Shown: positions 8,872 to 16,565 of the stretch, in pieces
Position numbering within the stretch: the stretch's first letter is position 1
How the letters are laid out: every line of letters starts with the position of its first letter
DNA from: Flavisolibacter ginsengisoli DSM 18119
Lineage (GTDB): Bacteria > Bacteroidota > Bacteroidia > Chitinophagales > Chitinophagaceae
DNA: 64,000 nucleotides
Direction of reading: 5' to 3'
NCBI RefSeq assembly: GCF_900129295.1
Contig: NZ_FQUU01000012.1
Span: forward strand, 1-64,000
The notes under the pieces: model-generated
The model's input: only the letters and a program-made list of their open reading frames with translations
The model's database searches: none
What the model was told of the DNA's origin: nothing
Position numbers and translations under genes: made by a program

Positions 8872-9072
8872 CTATTACCTGTTTTAGTAAACCCTGATTC
8901 CGGACCTGATAACTGTTCTCCGCTTATTGAAACCCTTGCTGAACTGCATTTTATAGAGAATTTACGCAGGTTTTAGGGTATTTGTACCCTATTAGATACC
9001 TCCTTTTTTTTACAACTTTGTAACATCCAATAACCTGTAGCGGGCTTGAGTTTCAAGCTGAAATAGTGGCCT

Positions 9073-12000
9073 ATGAAAAAATTTTACTCCTTAACCCTAC
9101 TTCTCCTGATTATATGGAACCTCAATGCCCAGGATTGTTCATCGTTACAACTTACCTATACTGTCCATGAATCCAGGTGCGTGGCAACAGGCTCCATAGA
9201 TATTAATGCAACAGGCGGCTCACATAATTATAATTATCGTGCAATTGGTACGATTAATACCCCCTATACCTCTTCCAATAGTATAACTGGTTTGCCACCC
9301 GGGTATTATTCTATCCTGGTAAAAGATCTTTACGGCAATTGCACCAAACAGGTAGACAGTGTGTATGTGCCTGGCTCTTACGCTGATCCCAGGTTCCAGC
9401 TCATTAAATCAGATGCTAGTTGCTTAGGCAATGACGGTACTATCTCCACCTCCAATCAACAATTTGGAAGAAGTCCTTTTACCTATACCATCATAGCTCC
9501 TTCTGCATCCTCTATTGGAACCAGCACCTCTACTGGCAATTTCACTGGTTTGATACCCGGGGAATATTCAGTGCAGCTGCAGGATTCATGCGGTGGTTTA
9601 CAGGTAAGGAAAATTACGATAGAGAACTATAGCTGGTGGTTTGATAACTATAGTGTTACTAAAACTGATTGCAATAATGCCAGTGTTTTTATCGGCTTAA
9701 AGGATAATAAAGGAAATACCAATCTTTCAGGCACCGCCTTTGACGGCTATAGCTATGGAGTGATCATGAACCCTGCAGATACTATCTGGAACACCAGTAA
9801 CAACTTTAGCATCAGTATTGGTACGCACAGGAACCTGGAGCTACTGGTTAAAGATAAATGTGGCAATATTCAAACAAGGACATGGTCCTTACCGGCTGCG
9901 TTGCGGCCATCCATTGCTGGTATAAGCTTTACCGATCAAACATGTACCAGCTTTACGGCTACAGTATACGGCCAGCAAAATCTAACTACACCAAATTATT
10001 GCCTGTATGATTCTGTTAACAACCTGGTAGCCTGTAATGCCACAGGTGTGTTTACTGGTCTTTCCTATGGAAGCTATTGCATCAAAACAAGGGATGCATG
10101 TTACGATACCACAATTAATAACTGTTTTAGAGCCACTACGCCGCAGCCAGGCGTAGATGATAATGTTTCCATTAATCACCAGGATTGTTCTTTATTCACT
10201 GCTGGTATTACAGGTCAACAAAACTTACCCGATCCTAACTATTGCCTTTATGATGTTGACAACAACCTGCTATCGTGCAACAATTCCGGGATTTTTCCTA
10301 ACCTGACTTATGGAAGTTATTGCATTCGCATAACGAATAGCTGTACGGACACCATCATTTCCAGGTGTTTTACTGCCATACATCCAACAGCAGAATTAAC
10401 AGCGTATCATATTGCTGCCAACACCTGCAGCAGTTTTGATGTATCAGTCTCGGGAAACAATTTGCTTCAGCCTTTGTATTGTCTTTATGATAGCACGGGA
10501 ACCATTATAACCTGCGACTCAACAGGTGTTTTTCAAGGATTACCGCATGGCCATTACTGTATTCGTGCCATTTCCTGCGCAGATACAACGGCACCACTTT
10601 GCTTCTCCAGCAACAAACCCATTCCTTCTGTTGCTTCCTGGGTGCAGGTCTGGGGAAGAAATTGCAACGGCTTTTCTGCTGCTATTGCAGAACAAACCAA
10701 TTTAACAGCCCCGCAATTCTGTTTATATAATGACAAAGACTCGCTTTTGCAATGTAATACCACAGGTGAATTTGATAACCTTGCCTGGGGATCATACTGC
10801 ATCAGGGTAAAAGATAGTTGCACTGACTCCACCATTACAAGGTGTTTTACTGAAACAAGGCCGGAACCTATGATCAACAGTTGGGTGCAGCAAACCAATG
10901 CCAGCTGCAACGACTTTACGGCAACAGTTAGCGGTAATAACTTTACAAACCCTGAATATTGCGTGTTTGACTCGCTTGGAAATAAATTATCATGTAATAC
11001 AACAGGGGTATTTGATGGCCTGCCCTATGGCCACTATTGTTTTAGTGTAAAAGATGGTTGTGTTGATACTACTATGCAGGTATGCCAGGCCTTTACCCTT
11101 TCAAGGGGATTCAGTGTTCAATCTTCAAAATCATGTAATGTCGGCAATACACAGGTAAGCATACAGTTCGAAAATAACAACGGGCCTTATAAGGTAAAGA
11201 TCATCCATCCTGACGGGTCAGTAAAGTGTGATACAGTAACCAATACCAATCCTTACAGCATACTATTACCCGGCCTGCCTGCAGGTAAGCAGTATACTAT
11301 TATTGGAACAGATGGTTGCGGCCAGAAAGATACTTCGTTGCTAACACCCAATGCCAGCAACATTACCAAATCTATTGTTGTCAGGGCTAAATGTCCTTCA
11401 GCCACATGGGTCAATGGCGCAGGCGACCTGCAGGTAACCTGCACTTCAAACTATTACACCACCCAACCAGGTATTATCAAAAAGAATGGCGTGACCAACT
11501 TCCGTAGCTTTTCATCACGCACAGGTGATGTGTATATATTCTCCGACCTGGAACCTGCAACTTATATTGTAGAATATACCATGCAGACCTGCAACTACAG
11601 GTTATATGACACTGTTACCATTCAGCCATATGCTTACCCATCACAAGGACAGTCCGCCATATATCAATGTGACAATAATACACTCAGCCTGGGATCTGAT
11701 ATTAAAGGCGGCGTTAGTCCCTATACTTACCAGATCATAGGCAGCACGCCTTCAACCCCTGATATTACCACGGCGGTACAAACAAGCCCTGTATTTTCTA
11801 TTAATACAGGAACAGTGTATTCCCTGGTGCGCCTGAGAGCTGTTGATGGATGCGGAAATGCCACCCTCAATGATGTAAGCGTACTACCTCTCCAGAATAT
11901 TACGGTTAAAGCTTCACAGAAATGCTTTTACAAAAACACCACGCTTTCCATAGATACCGTTCCTAATGCAACTTATGAGTGGTACAGGAAATATACTTCC

Positions 12001-12696
12001 ACTGATAGTGTATTAGTCGGTACAGGACTTACTTATAACTTACCCTTCTTTGACCCTTCCGAAGCTGGCCAATATGTTTGCAAAATGAGCGTGAACAATG
12101 GGTGCTTGCTGCGTTTTAGCAGTTATTTGCTGGATGGAGATTGTGGGTATGCCTTACTTCCTTTATCAATTCAGCTGCAGGGCAAACATAAAGATGGCAT
12201 TAACATCCTAACATGGAATATAAATGAGGAAAAGAACATCAGCTCCTTTACCATAGAAAGAAAGGCTTTTAACGATGCTAATTTTTCAGCTATCGGCGAA
12301 CTTACTACCTCAAAGGGCTCGGGTAGTAATCATTATGTATTCAAAGACCAGCAGCCTGCACAAGGGAACCAATACAGGATCAAATTGCTTCTGAAGGATG
12401 GGCATATTGAATATAGTTCTATCATTAGCATATCCGGAAATACAGGCATTAGCATATTTCCAAACCCTGTAAAAGATCAGCTCAACATCCTGTTCTCCGG
12501 AGCTGAAAGAGAAGACTTTACAATTGAATTGTTTGAATTATCAGGAAGGTTATTATTCAAAACCCAGTTAAAATCGGTTTCAAATAACAGGTTTACTTAC
12601 CAACGGGATGCAGGCGTGCAAAAAGGTATGTACCTCCTTAACATTACAAATACAGTGACCGGAGTTCAACAAACATTTAAAGTGATCATGAACTAA
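9073..12696 (+). CDS. Large type IX-secreted protein with SprB-like and six-Cys repeats
   Basis: A 1207-residue surface or secreted protein. A signal peptide (residues 1-19, ending LNAQ) is followed by SprB-like repeats (ATGGSHNYNY...GLPPGYYSILVKD, residues ~45-100 and again ~115-180). Residues ~290-673 hold five tandem copies of an ~80-residue repeat with six conserved cysteines each (pattern C..F.A...G..NL..P.YCLYD....L.CN.TG.F..L.YGSYCI...C.D.....CF). The repeat starts lie 237-243 bases apart. The C terminus (~1126-1207, beginning ISIFPNPVKDQLNI) is a type IX secretion sorting domain. Likely role is adhesion or cell-surface display; no catalytic domain is visible. Confidence 0.88.
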   Translation: MKKFYSLTLLLLIIWNLNAQDCSSLQLTYTVHESRCVATGSIDINATGGSHNYNYRAIGTINTPYTSSNSITGLPPGYYSILVKDLYGNCTKQVDSVYVPGSYADPRFQLIKSDASCLGNDGTISTSNQQFGRSPFTYTIIAPSASSIGTSTSTGNFTGLIPGEYSVQLQDSCGGLQVRKITIENYSWWFDNYSVTKTDCNNASVFIGLKDNKGNTNLSGTAFDGYSYGVIMNPADTIWNTSNNFSISIGTHRNLELLVKDKCGNIQTRTWSLPAALRPSIAGISFTDQTCTSFTATVYGQQNLTTPNYCLYDSVNNLVACNATGVFTGLSYGSYCIKTRDACYDTTINNCFRATTPQPGVDDNVSINHQDCSLFTAGITGQQNLPDPNYCLYDVDNNLLSCNNSGIFPNLTYGSYCIRITNSCTDTIISRCFTAIHPTAELTAYHIAANTCSSFDVSVSGNNLLQPLYCLYDSTGTIITCDSTGVFQGLPHGHYCIRAISCADTTAPLCFSSNKPIPSVASWVQVWGRNCNGFSAAIAEQTNLTAPQFCLYNDKDSLLQCNTTGEFDNLAWGSYCIRVKDSCTDSTITRCFTETRPEPMINSWVQQTNASCNDFTATVSGNNFTNPEYCVFDSLGNKLSCNTTGVFDGLPYGHYCFSVKDGCVDTTMQVCQAFTLSRGFSVQSSKSCNVGNTQVSIQFENNNGPYKVKIIHPDGSVKCDTVTNTNPYSILLPGLPAGKQYTIIGTDGCGQKDTSLLTPNASNITKSIVVRAKCPSATWVNGAGDLQVTCTSNYYTTQPGIIKKNGVTNFRSFSSRTGDVYIFSDLEPATYIVEYTMQTCNYRLYDTVTIQPYAYPSQGQSAIYQCDNNTLSLGSDIKGGVSPYTYQIIGSTPSTPDITTAVQTSPVFSINTGTVYSLVRLRAVDGCGNATLNDVSVLPLQNITVKASQKCFYKNTTLSIDTVPNATYEWYRKYTSTDSVLVGTGLTYNLPFFDPSEAGQYVCKMSVNNGCLLRFSSYLLDGDCGYALLPLSIQLQGKHKDGINILTWNINEEKNISSFTIERKAFNDANFSAIGELTTSKGSGSNHYVFKDQQPAQGNQYRIKLLLKDGHIEYSSIISISGNTGISIFPNPVKDQLNILFSGAEREDFTIELFELSGRLLFKTQLKSVSNNRFTYQRDAGVQKGMYLLNITNTVTGVQQTFKVIMN

Positions 12697-12719
12697 CAGC
12701 CGGTTTCTTTAAACTAAAA

Positions 12720-12741
12720 CAGCAGGGCTTTAACCCTGCTG
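12720..12741. terminator. Hairpin terminator between convergent genes
   Basis: CAGCAGGG (12720-12727) pairs with CCCTGCTG (12734-12741) around a 6-nt loop. On the minus strand it is followed by GTTTTAG, so it best serves the DUF2911 gene, and it lies just after the stop of the large secreted protein. Confidence 0.55.
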
Positions 12742-12766
12742 CACACTATAACTTATATCAAAACAC

Positions 12767-13348
12767 TTATTTCAAAGAAACAGGTAGACTCACAGAAACA
12801 TCATCCCAGGCCATGATAAGATCGGCACCCGTAGAGGTCTTATTAAAGTTCATAGAAAAGATTTCAGCAACAGAAGCTGTCTTTTGAACCGGTACAGTAA
12901 CCCGTAATACATCTTTCTTTTCATCGTATTTAAAAGCACCCCAGATATCTGTATCCTTATTAAATATGATGGTCCATTGTGCGGGTGTAGGAATCGCATA
13001 CATAGTATAGCGCCCCTTCAACAGCTTTTTGCCCCCGATCTTCACATCTTTAAAAAATTCTATTTCAGTGGCTTCATTAGCTCCCAATCTCCAAACGGTA
13101 TTATATTCTATAAGCTCGCCAAATAAGACACGTCCATCTTTTTGCGGACGGCTATATATTATACGTGCTACCAGTGGGTCTGATGCTTTATCCTGGATCT
13201 TAAGTACAGGATAATCAGAAGGGAAATAGGCCATATCCATCGGCGACTTGTCTAAAACGGGCAGTTTTAATTTCAGCGAGGCCTGGGTTTGGGCATGTAG
13301 ACAGGTAAATAAACTAAGGATACAAATGGTGGAAACCAGTTTCTTCAT
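12767..13348 (-). CDS. DUF2911 domain-containing secreted protein
   Basis: A 193-residue protein starting at the ATG at 13346-13348, which opens a normal signal peptide (MKKLVSTICILSLFTCLHAQ). A longer frame exists upstream but would overlap the neighbouring gene and lose the signal peptide. The mature part matches DUF2911: VRLG-type core WRLGANEATEIEFFKDVKIGG, then GRYTMYAIP and WTIIFNK. Members are abundant in Bacteroidota and likely periplasmic; no activity is known. A promoter with both consensus elements lies just upstream (13369-13398), so it is transcribed separately from the ACP phosphodiesterase gene. Confidence 0.88.
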   Translation of the reverse strand: MKKLVSTICILSLFTCLHAQTQASLKLKLPVLDKSPMDMAYFPSDYPVLKIQDKASDPLVARIIYSRPQKDGRVLFGELIEYNTVWRLGANEATEIEFFKDVKIGGKKLLKGRYTMYAIPTPAQWTIIFNKDTDIWGAFKYDEKKDVLRVTVPVQKTASVAEIFSMNFNKTSTGADLIMAWDDVSVSLPVSLK

Positions 13349-13368
13349 AATTGGATGCTTTACAGGTA

Positions 13369-13398
13369 CAAAAATATCACTTCGCTTCTTTGTTCCAA
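13369..13398 (-). promoter_or_regulatory. Bacteroidota-type promoter for the DUF2911 gene
   Basis: On the minus strand TTG (13396-13398), a 19-nt spacer, then TATTTTTG (13369-13376), a perfect TAnnTTTG. The start codon is 20 nt further on. Confidence 0.65.
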
Positions 13399-13406
13399 CG
13401 CAGGTA

Positions 13407-13997
13407 TCAGCCAAGCAGTTCATTAAACCTTTGTTTTGCAAATTGTTTAACATCCGGGAAGAATTCATGGTAGTATCCTTCAAGGGCATTATAATTATCC
13501 AGGAACAATTGATAGGCTGTATCACTTTCGGACAGGTAGGCAGCCCTTCGTATTAAACCTCTCAGGCTTTTTTGCATCCCGCTGGTATACCTGTAATGGA
13601 AGAGCCAGTCCTCAGCGCTCATATAGGCCAGTACCGGCACAAAGCGTTCTGGCAGGTGAGCGCTTTGGTCTTCCAGCGCTGTATAAACTGACCGGGTGAA
13701 GATTTTTAAAGAAGCCTCCGTAAAAAGCTCAGCATCGTTTGCCAGGAAATGATCATAAAGGATATCTATAATGGCTCCGCTATACAACCTGTAGTAAGGC
13801 CTGAATATTTCTTTGGCATTTTTAGTGGCGGGGTGGTTGTCTGTATATTCATCAATATTCCTGTGGAGCATGATCCCTTGCCGTACATCATTTGCATACC
13901 TGTCTTTTGCCGCTCCTTTTACAAAATCAGATATCATATTTCCTACAAGGATTTGCGGATGTTCGAAGGACAAATAAGCGTGCGCCAAAAAATTCAT
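13407..13997 (-). CDS. Acyl carrier protein phosphodiesterase family protein
   Basis: A 196-residue protein of the AcpH family, which removes the 4'-phosphopantetheine from acyl carrier protein. The start is set at the ATG at 13995-13997 because family members begin with MNFLAHAYLS; an in-frame ATG 45 bases upstream only adds a non-conserved tail. HD-like metal-binding residues are visible in GIMLHRNIDEYTDNH and ILYDHFLAND. All-helical, cytoplasmic. In Bacteroidota the biological role of the family is not settled. A weaker promoter-like TACTTTTA lies at 14003-14010 on this strand. Confidence 0.88.
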   Translation of the reverse strand: MNFLAHAYLSFEHPQILVGNMISDFVKGAAKDRYANDVRQGIMLHRNIDEYTDNHPATKNAKEIFRPYYRLYSGAIIDILYDHFLANDAELFTEASLKIFTRSVYTALEDQSAHLPERFVPVLAYMSAEDWLFHYRYTSGMQKSLRGLIRRAAYLSESDTAYQLFLDNYNALEGYYHEFFPDVKQFAKQRFNELLG

Positions 13998-14071
13998 ACA
14001 CCTAAAAGTACAATTCATCCTTCTTAACAATTTGGCAACCAATGTTAATAGGTTTAACAGGGCTGTCCGGT

Positions 14072-14123
14072 CGTCACAATTAGCTTGCGGAGAGGTGTAA
14101 CCTAAAATACTTTTGTGACGTCA
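14072..14123 (+). promoter_or_regulatory. Promoter bracketed by an inverted repeat
   Basis: TTG (14085-14087), a 20-nt spacer and TACTTTTG (14108-14115) give a full -33/-7 match. The promoter is enclosed by CGTCACAA (14072-14079) and its exact complement TTGTGACG (14113-14120). The second arm is part of the palindrome TGACGTCA (14116-14123), which would overlap the transcription start. A repressor could bind here; that is inference. Confidence 0.65.
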
Positions 14124-14164
14124 TACTAATCAAACAAACAAAATTTAAAAACTAAATAAATTAA

Positions 14165-14611
14165 ATGTTTATGAAACGCTTCTTAATCACCTTAACCGTT
14201 CTGTTCTCGCTGATAAGCATGAGCAGCTTTGCTTCTGATTCTAAAGTAGACTCAAGAGTATTAAAATCTTTTGAAACTTCATTTAAAAATGCTACTGAAG
14301 TTGATTGGACAGTAACCAACAACTTTTACAAGGCTAAGTTTTCCCTCAATGGTCAATATGTAGCTGCGTATTTTGATGCTTCAGGAAATATGATTGCCAT
14401 CACAAGAAATATCAGCTCCACACAATTGCCTATTTCTTTACAAACCAACTTAAAGAATAATTACGAAGGTTTTTGGATCTCTGATCTTTTTGAAGTAGCA
14501 AATGAAGAAGGAACTACATATTATGTAACAGTAGAAAATGCAGATACTAAATTGATATTAAAGTCATCCAATTCAGATTGGGTTACTTACCAGAAAGAAC
14601 GTAAATCTTAA
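14165..14611 (+). CDS. Secreted PepSY-like small protein
   Basis: A 148-residue protein with a signal peptide ending near SSFAS (residues ~1-24). The mature part has the pattern of the PepSY-like/beta-lactamase-inhibitor-like small periplasmic proteins of Bacteroidota: FKNATEVDWTVTNNFYKAKF, then GQYVAAYFDASGNMIAITR, then a second half with EGTTYYVTVENADTKLIL. No enzyme residues are visible; related proteins are thought to be binding proteins or inhibitors. The ATG at 14165 or the one at 14171 can start it. It has its own strong promoter and ends before a GC-rich terminator, so it is monocistronic. Confidence 0.75.
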   Translation: MFMKRFLITLTVLFSLISMSSFASDSKVDSRVLKSFETSFKNATEVDWTVTNNFYKAKFSLNGQYVAAYFDASGNMIAITRNISSTQLPISLQTNLKNNYEGFWISDLFEVANEEGTTYYVTVENADTKLILKSSNSDWVTYQKERKS

Positions 14612-14710
14612 AAAACAATGCAGGAAAGCAATAAATCAACTTTCCCGCATCTCAAAGTCCCTTCTTAGTATGTTATAAGTTAATAGTTAGTTTTAGTGTG
14701 TGTAAAACAG

Positions 14711-14748
14711 TCCCGTTGCGGCTTCGGTCCGGCGGGATTTGTCTTTTT
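14711..14748 (+). terminator. Rho-independent terminator
   Basis: A GC-rich hairpin (TCCCG at 14711-14715 pairing with CGGGA at 14733-14737, with CGG/CCG inside and a CTTCGG-type loop) is followed by a T-rich run to 14748. It ends the PepSY-like transcript. A weaker imperfect stem lies at 14619-14649. Confidence 0.75.
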
Positions 14749-14754
14749 AAAGAC

Positions 14755-14762
14755 TAAATTTG
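14755..14762 (+). promoter_or_regulatory. -7 element of the deoxyhypusine-synthase-like gene
   Basis: TAAATTTG is a perfect TAnnTTTG and is followed by CACC, a frequent context in this phylum. It starts only 7 nt after the terminator's T run. No good TTG is seen at -33. Predicted leader is roughly 12-15 nt. Confidence 0.5.
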
Positions 14763-14780
14763 CACCTCAATTTTAAGATT

Positions 14781-15755
14781 ATGAGTAAAGGTCCTGTTTC
14801 ACAATTTATAGAACATCACTATAGGCATTTCAACGCTGCAGCTTTAATAGACGCTGCTAAAGGATATGAACAACATTTACTGGAAGGTGGTAAAATGATG
14901 GTAACGTTAGCAGGAGCAATGAGTACTGCCGAGTTAGGTATATCCCTGGCAGAAATGATCCGCCAGGATAAGATCGCCATTATCTCCTGCACAGGCGCTA
15001 ACCTTGAAGAGGATGTAATGAACCTCGTTGCGCACTCACACTATAAACGCATTCCCAATTACCGCGACCTGACACCGCAGGAAGAATGGGATCTTTTGGA
15101 AAACCATTATAACCGTGTTACTGATACCTGCATACCCGAAGAAGAAGCTTTTCGCAGGCTGCAAAAACACCTGGTAAAACAATGGAATGATGCTGAAGCA
15201 AAAGGAGAGCGATATTTCCCGCACGAGTTTTTATATAAGACCATCCAAAGTGGAGAACTGGAACAATACTATGAAATAGATCCTAAGAATAGCTGGGTGG
15301 TAGCTGCTGCAGAAAAGAACCTGCCGATCGTTGTTCCAGGATGGGAAGACAGTACCACGGGTAACATCTTCGCCAGCTATGTGATCAAAAATGAACTGAA
15401 AGCTTCTACCGTTAAAAGCGGTATTGAATACATGACCTGGCTGGCTGACTGGTATCGCAACAATAGCGGTGGAAAGGGTGTCGGCTTTTTCCAGATCGGC
15501 GGTGGTATTGCAGGCGATTTCCCTATCTGCGTTGTGCCAATGATGTACCAGGACCTGGAATGGCATGATGTTCCTTTCTGGAGTTATTTCTGCCAGGTAT
15601 CTGATTCCACTACTTCCTTTGGTTCTTATTCCGGTGCAGTACCCAATGAAAAGATCACCTGGGGTAAACTGGATATTCACACACCAAAGTATATCATAGA
15701 AAGTGATGCTACCATTGTAGCTCCACTTGTATTTGCATGGGTATTGGGATTATAA
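14781..15755 (+). CDS. Deoxyhypusine synthase family protein
   Basis: A 324-residue protein of the deoxyhypusine synthase fold. In eukaryotes and archaea this NAD-dependent enzyme moves the aminobutyl group of spermidine onto a lysine of eIF5A; bacteria have no eIF5A, so the substrate must differ (homospermidine or another aminobutyl transfer is a possibility, not shown). Visible: an NAD-site GAMSTAELG / SCTGANLEED, a glycine-rich FFQIGGGIAGDFP, and near the C terminus ITWGKL, matching the SWGK motif whose Lys forms the covalent intermediate in the human enzyme. The His-containing HHxxNAN region of the eukaryotic enzyme is not recognisable. The start is the ATG at 14781; a TTG 21 bases upstream precedes the promoter's start point. 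No polyamine gene adjoins it. Confidence 0.88.
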   Translation: MSKGPVSQFIEHHYRHFNAAALIDAAKGYEQHLLEGGKMMVTLAGAMSTAELGISLAEMIRQDKIAIISCTGANLEEDVMNLVAHSHYKRIPNYRDLTPQEEWDLLENHYNRVTDTCIPEEEAFRRLQKHLVKQWNDAEAKGERYFPHEFLYKTIQSGELEQYYEIDPKNSWVVAAAEKNLPIVVPGWEDSTTGNIFASYVIKNELKASTVKSGIEYMTWLADWYRNNSGGKGVGFFQIGGGIAGDFPICVVPMMYQDLEWHDVPFWSYFCQVSDSTTSFGSYSGAVPNEKITWGKLDIHTPKYIIESDATIVAPLVFAWVLGL

Positions 15756-15779
15756 AGATTATCGACATATATATTTTGA

Positions 15780-15815
15780 CAAGAGGCCATCTTCAAAAGG
15801 ATGGCCTCTTGTTTT
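15780..15815 (+). terminator. Rho-independent terminator
   Basis: A perfect 12-bp stem (15780-15791 with 15800-15811) with an 8-nt loop, followed by TTTT, 24 bases after the stop of the deoxyhypusine-synthase-like gene. Confidence 0.88.
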
Positions 15816-15847
15816 GAATTTGAGTAACCACCGTATATATTAGAGCT

Positions 15848-16357
15848 ATGAATTCACAACAGGTAGAGATTTATTTGGAAGCAGAAAATGATGTAATCAA
15901 TAAGAACTATGTTGAGGCTTTCAGGAAATATGAAAGCATATTATTTGACGAGCCTGGCAATGCTGCCACCCACAACTCACTTGGATGGATCTACAAGACC
16001 CAAATGGATGATTATGCCAATGCGGAAAATCATTATAAAGCTGCAATTAATGGCGACCCTTCGTATCCGCACTCCTATCTGAATTATATGATATTGTTGA
16101 TGGACCTGGAGCGCTATAATGATATACAGGCATTGGCAAAGCGAGCCAGTGAGGTGGAGGCTGTGGACAAATCATGGATCCAGCATCGGCTGGGCCTTGT
16201 TGAAGAGTTGCAACTACAGTTTGACAAAGCGATAAACTTTTATGAAAAGGCCATACTCTTTTCATTGAATGATGAGAAAATTAAAGGCTATAAAGAAGAC
16301 ATAGCAAGATGTGAAGAAAAAAGAGAATTGCTTTCTAAACATTCTTCCCACAAATAA
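15848..16357 (+). CDS. Tetratricopeptide repeat protein
   Basis: A 169-residue helical protein without signal peptide. TPR-type helix pairs are visible: VEAFRKYESILFDEPGNAAT (~22-41), ANAENHYKAAINGDPSYPHS (~56-75), and FDKAINFYEKAILFSLNDEK (~124-143), each with the Ala/Gly/Pro spacing of the repeat. It should be a cytoplasmic protein-protein interaction module. It stands alone between two terminators. Partner unknown. Confidence 0.8.
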   Translation: MNSQQVEIYLEAENDVINKNYVEAFRKYESILFDEPGNAATHNSLGWIYKTQMDDYANAENHYKAAINGDPSYPHSYLNYMILLMDLERYNDIQALAKRASEVEAVDKSWIQHRLGLVEELQLQFDKAINFYEKAILFSLNDEKIKGYKEDIARCEEKRELLSKHSSHK

Positions 16358-16380
16358 ATAGTTCACACTTAATAAAAAGA

Positions 16381-16408
16381 GGCCTGTTTTTGTGACAGGC
16401 CTTTTTTT
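16381..16408 (+). terminator. Rho-independent terminator
   Basis: GGCCTGT (16381-16387) pairs with ACAGGCC (16395-16401), preceded by an A run and followed by seven T's; it ends the TPR gene. Confidence 0.85.
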
Positions 16409-16515
16409 ATTTGAGGAATAATTATTAGAGTTATAGTAAAGTGTTTACTGATATTAACAGCAACGAGCTCAATACCTTTTCATGCACCTACCGGTAATTC
16501 ATGAACGGTAAATAG

Positions 16516-16541
16516 AAAACGGCCTGCTAACAGGCCGTTTT
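16516..16541 (-). terminator. Terminator of the M28 peptidase transcript
   Basis: A perfect 11-bp stem (16516-16526 with 16531-16541) with a 4-nt loop. The outer A/T flanks allow it to function in either direction; it lies just downstream of the leftward M28 gene. Confidence 0.8.
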
Positions 16542-16565
16542 ATAATATTATAAAGAGGATGGGTA

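Noticed and set aside
12767-13525. Long 252-residue version of the DUF2911 protein
   Set aside because: The extra N-terminal part overlaps the neighbouring gene and lies upstream of the mapped-by-motif promoter; the ATG at 13348 opens a proper signal peptide.
14711-14748. Attenuator or riboswitch controlling the deoxyhypusine-synthase-like gene
   Set aside because: A -7 promoter element lies after the hairpin and before the ATG, so the hairpin is better read as the terminator of the preceding gene.
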